From JBBSJZ01 sp041751935 (GTDB lineage: Bacteria > Planctomycetota > Planctomycetia > Pirellulales > Pirellulaceae), in NCBI GenBank assembly GCA_041751935.1, contig JBGSIA010000061.1, positions 62,001-126,000 of the forward strand: DNA of 64,000 bases, in the 5' to 3' direction. The notes beneath the pieces were generated by a model. That model was not told the DNA's origin. It made no database searches and was given only the letters and a program-made list of their open reading frames with translations. This document shows positions 10,001 through 18,029 of the stretch, in pieces (the stretch's first letter is position 1; each line of letters starts with the position of its first letter). Position numbers and translations under genes: made by a program.

Positions 10001-10116
10001 TTGCGATCGAATATTTGGACGACGTGACGTTGTCACAAACCAGTTCGTCGGTCGACCGCTGGAGCAGCCTTTGCCACATGCTGCTTGCTTGCGTTGACTT
10101 TCGGTACTTACAATAG
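7069..10116 (+). CDS. PSD1/DUF1549/DUF1553 secreted heme-motif protein
   Basis: A 1015-residue secreted protein. ATG 7069 (or 7072) puts a clean signal peptide at residues 1-23; an upstream in-frame start would bury it. Order: cytochrome-like PSD1 with CLECH (57-61), DUF1549 (about 175-420, with a second motif CARCH at 394-398), a beta-rich golvesin/xanthan-lyase-like domain (about 505-635), then DUF1553 (about 740-985, starting near LANWIASESNPLTARVYVNR). Genes of this type come as pairs with DUF1501 genes in planctomycetes, and the next gene is one. The biochemical role is not established; c-type heme attachment and polysaccharide degradation have been proposed. Odd: about 30 extra residues at roughly 191-221 coincide with a palindromic DNA repeat (separate entry), between the DUF1549 halves FIVHKQK and LQPNPDASREVL. 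Confidence 0.9.
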   Translation: MMTSRLSHCLLLIVIPFGFAANASDEPSGDSKQASAIRPEDAKFFESKIRSLLIAHCLECHGDDPNELRGGLDLSSRQAIEAGGDSGSVTDTVDIEQSLFLRAIRYEGLEMPPKGKLPQHEIELFTEWVQRGMPDPREAERAKQSSRKIDLEAGREFWSFKQPQAYPTPNLANNDWSKTWVDDFIVHKQKTIVPELHPPSEKVARSEGRSAQTNTVVSYPHLQPNPDASREVLVRRIFLTLIGLPPTPEQIDRFVHNPSNDDHAIASLVDELLTSPHFGERWGRHWLDVARFAESSGGGRSLMFRNAWRYRDYVIESYNNDKPLPQMIREQIAGDLLPWESPKQLSDQLVATGYLVLGPTNYEQQDKETLRLDVIDEQIDTIGRAFLGMSLGCARCHDHKFDPIPATDYYALAGIFSSTQTLTPGNVSGVVMETLPPNEMEAIAEARYRQQLADLEEQYTKLSGELKSLGYGELANEIVKPAASKSIDVAKLTGIVIDDSQAKFVGEWTESTSVGTFVQDRYMHDANTDKGKKKATFATTIIEGGAYDIRVAYTASSNRATRVPVVVEHASGSETVFVNQQVSPDVDGIFQSLGQFSFDAGSEAIVTIDTAGTIGVVIADAVQLIPHNDRVATQSKKAENNSQEVITKHTDCAADQHVKELADQVARSKRELADLRKNSPDQFRFAMTVNDVEKPDDCHLLIRGEARNFGPKVPRGFLTVTLPKNAESLSFGESESGRLQLANWIASESNPLTARVYVNRIWQHVFGRGIVETPDNHGATGALPTHPELLDRLAVEFMKHGWSTKQLIRLLMSSRVFRMTTDGSAESLKLDEANAYLWRANRRPLDAEVLRDSLLAVCGNLELTAGGNTIEKFSQYDWDYDFTGFNRRSVYVPQFRNAMLELLEVFDAANPNLVTGKRPPSTLPSQSLYLMNHPFVIEQSRILANRLQESSPESDVAAVEQLYRWTLGRLPTSEERQIAIEYLDDVTLSQTSSSVDRWSSLCHMLLACVDFRYLQ
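7653..7700. repeat. Palindromic repeat element inside a coding sequence
   Basis: A GC-rich imperfect palindrome: left arm ACCCTCCCTC near 7658-7667, right arm GAGGGGAGGT at about 7686-7695, with a loop containing TCGCGCGC. It encodes low-complexity residues (HPPSEKVARSEGRS) where other DUF1549 proteins have none. The length is a multiple that keeps the frame open. It resembles mobile palindromic repeats that I recall as dispersed in planctomycete genomes; copy number in this genome cannot be seen here. Confidence 0.55.
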
Positions 10117-10136
10117 GGCCAAGTACGGGGAAGTTT

Positions 10137-11564
10137 ATGATGGAACAAACATCGAGACGAAAAATGCTGAGCCAGACCGCCTGCGGTTTCGGCGCGCTCG
10201 CCGTTGCGGGACTGCATCATCAGCAGCTTCGGGCAGACACCGTTTCGGCGGCGGGTAATCCACTCGCCGAGAAACCACCCATGTTTACGCCGCGAGCCAA
10301 ACGAGTGATTTTTATCTTCATGGCCGGTGGTCCCAGTCATGTGGACACGTTCGACTACAAGCCGGAACTCTTCGCTCGAGATCAAACCGAGATTGATTTT
10401 ACCGGCGTGCGTTTCGGCGATTTCGGTAAAGCAACGAAGCAAAAATTGATGAAGCCTTTGTGGGACTTCAAACAGCACGGACAATCGGGGCATTATGTGT
10501 CCGAACTGTTTCCTGAAATGGCTAAACATGTTGATCGTATGTGCTTCATTCATTCCATGCATACCGAAGGAGTCGCGCATGGGCCGGCGACGCTGTTTTT
10601 GCATACCGGTGCAACGAATCTGGTTCGCCCGTCGGTTGGGAGCTGGATCACCTATGGCCTAGGCACCGAGAATGAAAACATGCCCGGTTTCGTCACCATC
10701 TCTCCGCCGGACAGCAACGGGGGTCTGCGAAATTATTCCAATGGTTTTCTACCTGCCGTCTATCAAGGTTCAACGCTGGGACGTGCGGGCCAGCCAGCAT
10801 CGGACGCTCGCTTTCGAAATATCGAGAACGACATTACGAGTACTTCGTTGCAACAGCGACAGTTCGAGTACCTGCAACGACTCAACCGAATACAACAGCA
10901 ACGCGATCCTAGCCATGAGTTGCTTGATGCTTCGATCAAGTCGTTTGAGTTAGCCTATCGTATGCAAACGCATGCCCCTGATTTGTTGGACTTGTCCGAA
11001 GAGAGCACTGCAACGCTCGATATGTATGGAATCAATGACGGTAAGACTCGAGACTTTGGTTACCAGTGTTTGCTTGCCAGAAAATTGGCAGAAGCGGGCG
11101 TGCGTTACATCCAAGTGAACTACGCCGACGAATCGCCGAATCCTCGCTGGGACCAGCACTCGAACATGCCCAAGCACGCCGAACACGCTCGCGCGATCGA
11201 TCAACCGTGTGCCGCGTTATTGGCCGATTTGGCACAACGCGGTTTACTCGACGATACGTTGGTTTGGTGGGGCGGCGAGTTTGGTCGTACGCCATTTTCT
11301 CAAAGTAACAATGGTCGTGACCACAACCCGCGAGGCTTCACGGTATGGCTGGCCGGTGGCGGGATGAAGCCGGGTTTCTCTTATGGCGAAACCGACGAAA
11401 TTGGTCATCATGCGGTGACCGACAAGGTTCACATGCACGACCTGCATGCCACCGTGCTACATTTACTGGGAATCGATCACGAGAGACTTACGTACCGTCA
11501 TGCTGGCCGAGATTTCCGTTTGACGGACATTTATGGTCGCGTGGTGCATGACATTATCTCCTAA
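10137..11564 (+). CDS. DUF1501 (sulfatase-like) protein with Tat-type signal
   Basis: A 475-residue protein of the DUF1501 family, which has an alkaline-phosphatase/sulfatase-like fold. The N-terminus SRRKMLSQTACGFGALAVAG is a twin-arginine-like signal. Family landmarks: FIFMAGGPSHVDTFDYKPEL near 62-80, SGHYVSELFPEMAKHVDRM, VVWWGGEFGRTP-like VWWGGEFGRTPF, GRDHNPRGFTVWLAGGG and HHAVTDKVHMHDLHATVLHLLGI, which bring conserved Asp/His residues together as metal ligands. It lies 20 bases after the DUF1549/1553 gene and 9 bases before the amidohydrolase gene, so all three are probably cotranscribed. Its substrate is unknown. Start is ATG 10137 or ATG 10140. Confidence 0.92.
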   Translation: MMEQTSRRKMLSQTACGFGALAVAGLHHQQLRADTVSAAGNPLAEKPPMFTPRAKRVIFIFMAGGPSHVDTFDYKPELFARDQTEIDFTGVRFGDFGKATKQKLMKPLWDFKQHGQSGHYVSELFPEMAKHVDRMCFIHSMHTEGVAHGPATLFLHTGATNLVRPSVGSWITYGLGTENENMPGFVTISPPDSNGGLRNYSNGFLPAVYQGSTLGRAGQPASDARFRNIENDITSTSLQQRQFEYLQRLNRIQQQRDPSHELLDASIKSFELAYRMQTHAPDLLDLSEESTATLDMYGINDGKTRDFGYQCLLARKLAEAGVRYIQVNYADESPNPRWDQHSNMPKHAEHARAIDQPCAALLADLAQRGLLDDTLVWWGGEFGRTPFSQSNNGRDHNPRGFTVWLAGGGMKPGFSYGETDEIGHHAVTDKVHMHDLHATVLHLLGIDHERLTYRHAGRDFRLTDIYGRVVHDIIS

Positions 11565-11573
11565 GGCAACGAT

Positions 11574-13313
11574 ATGACTTTCTCGAATTACTGCCGACTT
11601 TTAATATTGTTTCTCGTTGCCACGTCGGGCGTTCACCTGTTCGCCGAGTCGGCGGATTTGATTTTGCATCACGGGAAAATCGTTGCTGTCGATGATGCGT
11701 TCACGATTCATCAAGCGATCGCGATCAAGTCCGACCGGATTCTCGCTATCGGCGACAACAAACAGATGATGGCACTTGCTGGTCCCGATACCAAGTCAAT
11801 CGATCTGGCTGGCAAGATGGTGATTCCTGGATTGATCGACTCGCACGTCCATGCTACCGGAGCTGCGGTCTACGAATACGACCACGAGATTCCCGTGATG
11901 GAAACGGTGGACGATGTTCTGGCATATGTGAAGTCGAGAGCCGAATTATTGGGAGATGGAAAGTGGATCAACATCAGCCAAGTGTTCGTTACTCGACTCA
12001 ATCCACCGCGTTTTCCCAGCCGCGAGGAGCTTGATGAAGTGGCCCCGAACAACCCCGTATTGTTTCGCACGGGCCCCGATGCGGCACTTAATTCGTTGGC
12101 GTTAGAGTTGAGCGGAATCGATAAGAACTTCGTTGTCCCCGAAGGACAAACCGGTGTTGTTGAGCGTCATCCAAAAACCGGTGAGCTTACGGGGATCATT
12201 CGCAGCGCCGGTTCGTTCGTCAAGAGTTCATCGAGCGAAAAGTCGCCCACTGAAGCTGACAAATTCGAGCAATTGCAAAAGCTGCTTGCCGATTACAATT
12301 CTGTGGGCATTACGAGCATTGCTGATCGCAACGCCAGTGATTCAGGAATCGCAGTTTATGAAAATCTGCGTGAACAGGATAGATTGAGCTGCCGAGTTTA
12401 TCTGTACTATGGTGTGAATGCGGGAGCGAGTCTCGAAAAGATTTCTGAACAGATTTCTAACGCGTCGGCGAGCCCGCTGCATGAGTACAACAATCGTCTG
12501 TGGTTGCGAGGGGCGAAGATTTTTCTTGACGGCGGCATGCTGACCGGCAGCGCTTACATGCAGCAACCTTGGGGTGTCAGCGAAATCTACGGCATCAGTG
12601 ATCCGAAATATCGAGGTGTTTGCAATGTTGATCCAGAAAAACTGTATCAGATTTGTCGCCTGGCGCTAGAAAACGATTTGCAGATCACAGCCCATTCGGT
12701 CGGTGATGCAGCGGTGCAAACGTTGGTGGACGTGTATGCTCAGATCGATCGAGAGGATTTCTCGATTAAAGGCAAGCGGCCTTGTGTGACTCATTGCAAT
12801 TTCATGACTGATAATGCGATTGATACGATGGCAAAGCTGGAGATTGTCGCCGATTTGCAGCCCGCTTGGCTGTGGTTGGACGGCAAGACGCTGCAAAAGC
12901 AGTTCGGTGACGATCGGTTGACTTGGTTCCAACCTTATAAAACATTGTTCGAAAAGAAAATTATGGTTGGTGGCGGTTCGGATCACATGCAAAAGATTGG
13001 CAGCCTGCGTTCAGTCAATCCCTACAATCCGTTTCTCGGTATGTGGGTAGCGTTAAAACGGGAACCACGCGGCATGACGGTGCCTTTGCACCCCGAACAA
13101 ATCATCTCTCGCGAGCAAGTGTTGCGACTCTATACGATCAACAACGCGTGGTTGACCTTCGAGGAAAAAGAAAAAGGGTCGCTCGAAGTCGGCAAGCTTG
13201 CTGATTTTGCGGTGCTCGATCGAGATATCCTTGAGTGCCCATTGGATGAGTTGAAGGATACTCAAGTACTGCAAACGTACCTGGGCGGCGAGCTCGTCTT
13301 TCAGCGCGACTAA
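11574..13313 (+). CDS. Secreted amidohydrolase, YtcJ-like
   Basis: A 579-residue metal-dependent amidohydrolase of the YtcJ/COG1574 type with a signal peptide (1-25, ending at FAES). Landmarks: ADLILHHGKIVAVDDAF at the N-terminal beta-sandwich, IPGLIDSHVHATGA with the HxH metal ligands near residue 90, ITAHSVGDAAVQTLVD with a further His, GGGSDHMQKI with the late Asp/His, and GSLEVGKLADFAVLDRDIL at the C-terminal sandwich. Such enzymes hydrolyse amide or ester bonds in small molecules; the substrate cannot be told. It is the last gene of the probable operon that begins at 7069, and it converges on a pseudogene on the other strand. Confidence 0.9.
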   Translation: MTFSNYCRLLILFLVATSGVHLFAESADLILHHGKIVAVDDAFTIHQAIAIKSDRILAIGDNKQMMALAGPDTKSIDLAGKMVIPGLIDSHVHATGAAVYEYDHEIPVMETVDDVLAYVKSRAELLGDGKWINISQVFVTRLNPPRFPSREELDEVAPNNPVLFRTGPDAALNSLALELSGIDKNFVVPEGQTGVVERHPKTGELTGIIRSAGSFVKSSSSEKSPTEADKFEQLQKLLADYNSVGITSIADRNASDSGIAVYENLREQDRLSCRVYLYYGVNAGASLEKISEQISNASASPLHEYNNRLWLRGAKIFLDGGMLTGSAYMQQPWGVSEIYGISDPKYRGVCNVDPEKLYQICRLALENDLQITAHSVGDAAVQTLVDVYAQIDREDFSIKGKRPCVTHCNFMTDNAIDTMAKLEIVADLQPAWLWLDGKTLQKQFGDDRLTWFQPYKTLFEKKIMVGGGSDHMQKIGSLRSVNPYNPFLGMWVALKREPRGMTVPLHPEQIISREQVLRLYTINNAWLTFEEKEKGSLEVGKLADFAVLDRDILECPLDELKDTQVLQTYLGGELVFQRD

Positions 13314-13329
13314 CAATACAAGCTATCGA

Positions 13330-13695
13330 ATTGGACCAGTCGAGGGTTGGTAGGCGTTCATTCAGCAATGTAGCTCCTTCGAAAGTGTAAAAATCGAAGT
13401 TGTCCTGTTGCCAAGCGTTACCCAGCATCTCTTCGATCTCCTGTGGATCGATCTTCGTCCCCGTGTCGATAATCAGCGCGTTGTACGGCAAACTGCGTCC
13501 ATCCTGCAGATACACTTTGTCTTCGCTGGGATCAATTCGATGGAGGGCTATTTGAAGTAGTGCGTCTGCTCATGATTAACGATTTGCATCGACCGCTGGT
13601 CGCTGTCCAGTTGCGAACGGAGGAGGTTGGCCATCATGGTCCCCGCCGTCCCGGCACTGAGTATCACAAGGCTGTTTAAGGTGGTGGCTCCGCAA
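13330..13695 (-). pseudogene. Remnant of sulfide:quinone-reductase-like FAD/NAD(P) oxidoreductase
   Basis: Two minus-strand fragments in different frames are recognisable. The upstream one (about 13695 down to 13548) reads NSLVILSAGTAGTMMANLL, a worn N-terminal FAD-binding GxGxxG block (the first glycine is now Ser), and ends HEQTHYFK with a stop. The next (about 13545 to 13330) starts ALHRIDPSEDKVYLQDGRSL and continues LPYNALIIDTGTKIDPQEIE and FDFYTFEGATLLNERL, as in sulfide:quinone reductase/FCSD-like flavoproteins. About 25-60 residues expected between the blocks (the YQPGFLFIPFG region) and everything after the second block are missing. Frame change, internal deletion and truncation all show a dead gene. 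It lies tail to tail with the amidohydrolase gene. Confidence 0.72.
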
Positions 13696-14047
13696 AAGAA
13701 TCCTGCAATATATCGTGATGCAGCGATGTGGCGGCAGGTTGCGTGCCATACGCTCTGCCACCACAAATGAAGCGAATTTCTCGCTGAATTAACGAGGCTA
13801 AGCAAGCCCATGTGTACGCTCGCGAGAGGAACGGCACGCGACTGTGCCGATCGGCGCAGTCGCGAGTGAACCAATAATAATGCTCGGCTCTGCAAAGCAG
13901 TCTCGATGGAAGAAAGTGAGCGAAACTGGCGACTGACGTCTCAAGGTGGTACGTTGCTTGTAAGGTAGTCAGTCGCTGATTGCGGCGCTGAAGCGTTCAG
14001 GTCGCTTCACGAGGGGCGTTGGCCCGTACATTGAATGAAGACAACGA
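13696..14047. other. Intergenic stretch upstream of DUF2254 gene
   Basis: About 350 bases between the flavoprotein remnant and the DUF2254 gene. I see no convincing protein-like frame, RNA gene or strong terminator. It must contain the promoter of the DUF2254 gene, but no clear -35/-10 pair could be picked with confidence. Confidence 0.4.
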
Positions 14048-15391
14048 ATGAAAACTTGGCTGATCAATTTTTGGGGCAGAATCCGGACGAGTTTTTGGTT
14101 TACGCCAAGTCTCTACATCGTGGGCGCGATTGCACTGGCAGTCGCTGCGCTGTTGTTTGATTCGCACTACCCCGTCGATGACTGGAAAGCGGATCAATGG
14201 CGCAACGCGCGCTGGCTAACCGTTACCGATTCAGCCGCGCGGGTAACGCTTGGAACATTGGTCGGAGCGCTCTTCACGGTGACTGGGATCGTGTTCTCGC
14301 TCACCATGCTGCTCTTGTCGCAAACCACATCGCAATACGGCCCGCGTCTTGTGCGGACGTTCATGCAGCACACCGTCCCGCAAGCGACGTTGGGCATTTT
14401 TCTTGGTACCAGTGTCTTTGGGATGATTGTGCTGCGCAGTGTTCGTGAGCCTACCGATTCGGATCCTGGGTTTGTGCCGAACATTGCAGTCCTACTAGGC
14501 GAACTCGGAGGCGGCGTTTGCTTGGTGGTCTTGATCGCGTTCTTACAGTTTGTCTCGCAATCGATCCGGGCAGAGACCGTGGTAAAGAGTGTCTACAACG
14601 ACTTGCGCAGCGCCATCGAGCGTCTGTATCCAACCGACTCCGTGCGAAGTTTCACTCCACAAGAAAATGTAAATTCACATCATCCGTCGCTTGGCGACAA
14701 TGTACATTGCTCCGACGACAGTGCATTTCCGGTTGCCATCGTGGCGGACCAAGACGGCTACCTGCAAGACATCGATCTAGACAACCTGCTCTTGCAAGTT
14801 CATGCCGCCAGCGCACAAATGCGGTTGCTGGTGACGCCGGGTGACTATGTTGTCCATGGCGATGTTTTGGCGCACTCGACGGTTCCATCGCTAGCTTCGG
14901 GAACTGACGCTGTCTCGATAACCGAGTTCACATGCAAACTTGCCAAGCAATTTTACTACGGCTCGCGACGAACTCCGCGACAAGACGTCGGATGTGCAGT
15001 GAGCGAACTAGCCGAAGTCGCCGTGCGAGCGTTATCTCCAGGCATCAACGATCCAACCACGGCGATTGCGTGTATCGATTACTTAGCCGCAGCGATGTGT
15101 TATCTGCTGGAACATCCAACTCCGGCGTCCACATTGAATGACGAAAATGGCGTACCAAGAATCCAAGTCAAGCCGCGGACGTTCGAGCATCTTTTAGCGA
15201 TGGCGTTGGACCAGATCCGACTTTATGGCAAATCCGATCCCAAAGTCACTGATCGCATCTCACTGATGCTCGATCGAATAGAAAAACGCTGCAAAACGTC
15301 TGAAGAACGAGATGCGATCAATGCGCAGCGATCTCGGCTCCAACAAACGGTTCAAGAAGTCAACGGTGACGCGAAACGCAATCACGATTGA
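14048..15391 (+). CDS. DUF2254 membrane protein
   Basis: A 447-residue predicted inner-membrane protein of the DUF2254 family. Four hydrophobic helices occupy roughly residues 15-40, 70-95, 112-135 and 150-175 (for example SLYIVGAIALAVAALLF and VTGIVFSLTMLLLSQ). The family block SQTTSQYGPRLVRTFMQHTV follows the second helix, and the soluble C-terminal half has the family segment VRALSPGINDPTTAIACIDYL. The family has no established biochemical function. The gene stands alone; the next gene converges from the minus strand. ATG 14048 is preceded by a purine-rich GAATGAAGACAACGA stretch. Confidence 0.9.
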   Translation: MKTWLINFWGRIRTSFWFTPSLYIVGAIALAVAALLFDSHYPVDDWKADQWRNARWLTVTDSAARVTLGTLVGALFTVTGIVFSLTMLLLSQTTSQYGPRLVRTFMQHTVPQATLGIFLGTSVFGMIVLRSVREPTDSDPGFVPNIAVLLGELGGGVCLVVLIAFLQFVSQSIRAETVVKSVYNDLRSAIERLYPTDSVRSFTPQENVNSHHPSLGDNVHCSDDSAFPVAIVADQDGYLQDIDLDNLLLQVHAASAQMRLLVTPGDYVVHGDVLAHSTVPSLASGTDAVSITEFTCKLAKQFYYGSRRTPRQDVGCAVSELAEVAVRALSPGINDPTTAIACIDYLAAAMCYLLEHPTPASTLNDENGVPRIQVKPRTFEHLLAMALDQIRLYGKSDPKVTDRISLMLDRIEKRCKTSEERDAINAQRSRLQQTVQEVNGDAKRNHD

Positions 15392-15477
15392 AAAACTCAT
15401 CAATCTTGAATCGTTTCAAATACCGCTTCAATCACTCCAGATGCTCTCGCCGTATTTAGTGCAGCGACTGCATCGGT

Positions 15478-16833
15478 CTATTCAGTAACGGCAAGCGTTT
15501 TGGTTGTTTTCAACCGTCCGTACGGGTGTTCGCCGATGAGCCAAACTTGAACAGTACCCGGCTTTTGCAACAGCTTTGCGGGAATGGTGACGCTGCCACT
15601 TTGCTGTTGCTCTGGGGAAAGAAACATTGGGTAACGGCCGTAGCTATCGGCTTCGTTCCAAAGGTACACCGCAATAATATTCATGTTCTCCGAGGAGAAG
15701 TCGACCTGCCATTCTTGGCTCATTGAAACGTTCATTCGAGGAATCTGGAGCGTCAGATCACAGACCGAGAATTCACAAGCTTGGCTTTTAGTTCCGTCAG
15801 CAAAAACGACATGTGCCGTGTAGTCTGCACAAGTATCGTACTCACGCTCCACGACACCGGTGCCGTCCAAACGAATCTCTTCTACTACGGATGCGCCTCG
15901 CTGAATAACGAGCGTTGAAACGCCTGAGTCGTCGCGATCCATCACGTTAAACTTGACGGCTTGCCCTTTCTTGTAGGGGACCCAATCACCGAGATCAAGC
16001 AATAGAGTTCGGTTGATCGTGGGGCGAACCGAGTCCAGTTCATAATTGGGGAACAAGAACGACTGTGAACGGTTCGCACTTCGCCATGCATCCAGATCAG
16101 TAATTCGAAACAGTTGTCGGTCGTTTGAACTGAGATGTGCAAGGAAGCTGGCTACACTGCGACTGGTTGTTTGAGTGGTCGGCGGTCGGCTTTCTTCGAC
16201 GCGAATGCTCGTAACATCTCCAACGTCATCTCGAGTGATCGCAGTGACGATTTCTACATGCGATCCAGGCCGAGGCGGCGTGTAGATGATGTCGCCAACT
16301 TGAACCGACTGTGCCGTTGGACTGTTGATCAGCTGGACGCCTTCTTTGACGCCGGGACCGTGATGGCGACTGACCTCCCAGATTCCGCACTGCAATGAAT
16401 AGCTGGTGTAGGCCGAGCAGACGGTCCCGTAATAGCAAGCGGCGTTGGAAACGGTTCCTGCAAGATTCTCCGTGTACAACACGCTGACAGGATTCTCTAC
16501 AGCCGCCAAGAATGTTCTCAGTGAAATATCAAAGCCGATGTATTGCCCGACATGACGAACACTGGAATAGGGAACCCCAGTGTATTCTTTCCCTTTCTCA
16601 AAGTATCCGCCTCGCCGATTGGGCATGGTATCGGCGACGGGAGTCCATTTCGTCTGTGACAAAAGACGAGCGTTGAACGTTGCGGCTTCGCGCCAAGAGG
16701 CAAACTCGCTGCCTCTCTGGTCTGCGGGACGGCTCTGGTCAGCCAGATTGTCGCCCAGCGACGAGCGACAAAGTCCCAAAACGGCCACAACCACCATCGT
16801 CCGAATACTGTGCGACGCAAATCGATTTTTCAT
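15478..16833 (-). CDS. Secreted NlpC/P60- or CHAP-like cysteine amidase, putative
   Basis: With ATG 16833 the 451-residue product begins MKNRFASHSIRTMVVVAVLG, a signal peptide; an in-frame start 12 codons upstream is less likely. A block with a candidate catalytic cysteine, YYGTVCSAYTSYSLQC (Cys139 here), is followed by SVQVGDIIYTPPRPGSHVEIVTAI with a candidate histidine (His192). This C...GD...H layout is typical of NlpC/P60- and CHAP-type amidases that cut peptidoglycan or other peptides. The last 200 residues look like beta-rich domains. The family match is by pattern only, and the protein may define its own family. It converges on the DUF2254 gene. Confidence 0.5.
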   Translation of the reverse strand: MKNRFASHSIRTMVVVAVLGLCRSSLGDNLADQSRPADQRGSEFASWREAATFNARLLSQTKWTPVADTMPNRRGGYFEKGKEYTGVPYSSVRHVGQYIGFDISLRTFLAAVENPVSVLYTENLAGTVSNAACYYGTVCSAYTSYSLQCGIWEVSRHHGPGVKEGVQLINSPTAQSVQVGDIIYTPPRPGSHVEIVTAITRDDVGDVTSIRVEESRPPTTQTTSRSVASFLAHLSSNDRQLFRITDLDAWRSANRSQSFLFPNYELDSVRPTINRTLLLDLGDWVPYKKGQAVKFNVMDRDDSGVSTLVIQRGASVVEEIRLDGTGVVEREYDTCADYTAHVVFADGTKSQACEFSVCDLTLQIPRMNVSMSQEWQVDFSSENMNIIAVYLWNEADSYGRYPMFLSPEQQQSGSVTIPAKLLQKPGTVQVWLIGEHPYGRLKTTKTLAVTE

Positions 16834-16960
16834 GGGAAAGCACCAACGTAACGCATGTCCGAAAACCATCAGCCGCGCGGTGATCGCCGCAATTCATTCT
16901 GACAAAAAACGGCGCTGACGGCCATCGGCTGGATCAGTTGTCGGCGTCTCGGAGTCTTAC

Positions 16961-17701
16961 TTAATCCTGTAGTAATTTGGCCAGCGTCGGTTCAATCGAC
17001 TCTGCCCAAATCGTGTAGCCTTGTTCGTTTAGGTGCAACAAGTCAGGCATGATCTCCTTCGAAAGCGATCCATCATCGCCAAGAAATTTGTCGCTGATAT
17101 CGAGATAGAAAACGTGCTCGTCGTCAGCCAGTTTCTCGACGATCTCGTTACTCTTTTGGTTCACCTGCCGCTTGGCATCCGACGCATCCGCTCCACGTGG
17201 AAACGTTGCCAGCAAAAGAATTTTTGTTTTCGGTGTCTTTTCACGGATCTGGTTCACGATTTCAGTGACGCCCTCGGCGATCTCTTCTGGAGCGTTACTG
17301 CCAGAGTTATTGGTACCGATCATAATGACCGCGACCTTAGGCGAAATGCCTTCGAGGTTGCCGTTGTCCAATCGCCACATCACATGCTGTGTCCGATCGC
17401 CTCCGATCCCCAAGTTCACCGCATTGCGCTCGCCGTAAAACTTCTTCCAAACGTTTTTGCCATTGCCTTCCCACCCCTGAGTGATTGAGTCACCGATGAA
17501 GACTAAGTCAACGTTACCTTGCTTAACACGTTCATTCATCGATTCATGCCGCTTGACCCAATTGCCATCGCGAGGCACCGGAGTTACAGCATCCGAGACT
17601 GTCGCAGTATTTTGCGCATGGGCACCAACGGCAACGAATCCCACTAAAGCAAGCGAAACAAAAAGTGAGCAAGAACGTAGTAACATCATCTGGTATTCCA
17701 T
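16961..17701 (-). CDS. SGNH/GDSL-type esterase (PAF-acetylhydrolase-like)
   Basis: A 246-residue secreted hydrolase. A signal peptide ends at AHAQ (near residue 30). All four SGNH blocks are present: LVFIGDSITQGW with the nucleophile Ser, LGIGGDRTQHVMWRL with the Gly, VIMIGTNNSG with the Asn, and IMPDLLHLNEQGY with the Asp and His of the triad. The GGDRT version is close to platelet-activating-factor acetylhydrolase beta/gamma-like esterases, which in planctomycetes often act as carbohydrate esterases. ATG 17701 is preferred; a TTG precedes it. Substrate unknown, though deacetylation of polysaccharide would suit the sulfatases elsewhere in the window. Confidence 0.9.
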   Translation of the reverse strand: MEYQMMLLRSCSLFVSLALVGFVAVGAHAQNTATVSDAVTPVPRDGNWVKRHESMNERVKQGNVDLVFIGDSITQGWEGNGKNVWKKFYGERNAVNLGIGGDRTQHVMWRLDNGNLEGISPKVAVIMIGTNNSGSNAPEEIAEGVTEIVNQIREKTPKTKILLLATFPRGADASDAKRQVNQKSNEIVEKLADDEHVFYLDISDKFLGDDGSLSKEIMPDLLHLNEQGYTIWAESIEPTLAKLLQD

Positions 17702-18029
17702 CAAGGGGAGTCACAAAGGAAACAACAATCGAGGCATCATAATCGATCGCCGATACGCTGTGTCGAGTTAACCAGCGATCGCAATCGGTTTCCGTATTAG
17801 TTATTTCCCGAGACGCCCGGCATTTGCTGTTTGTCGGATTGGCAAATTTTTTTGCGGTGACGTGAAAATTTGGCACCGGAGGCGGGTGGGTTTGCTCTGA
17901 GTGCCGCGGTTGCGCATAAATGCCAGGGTTACGAACGAAACGCAAGCCTACCTGTCCTGACTTCACATCACTGCGGCCTAACGTTGCTTTTCGCTTTGAA
18001 GGTTGCGCGTCTGTTAAAGATCCAGGCGG
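17702..18029. other. Intergenic stretch between esterase and decaheme genes
   Basis: About 330 bases. The part next to 17701 must carry the esterase promoter on the minus strand. The A/T-rich run around 17840-17870 (GGCAAATTTTTTTGCGGTGACG and neighbours) is the only compositional feature. No protein-like frame or RNA gene was recognised. Confidence 0.4.

Noticed and set aside
9864..10604. 246-codon minus-strand open frame
   Set aside because: It lies opposite the well-supported DUF1549/1553 and DUF1501 genes, and its translation shows no family pattern.
17544..17966. 140-codon minus-strand frame overlapping the esterase start
   Set aside because: Overlaps the SGNH gene in another frame and has no protein-like pattern.
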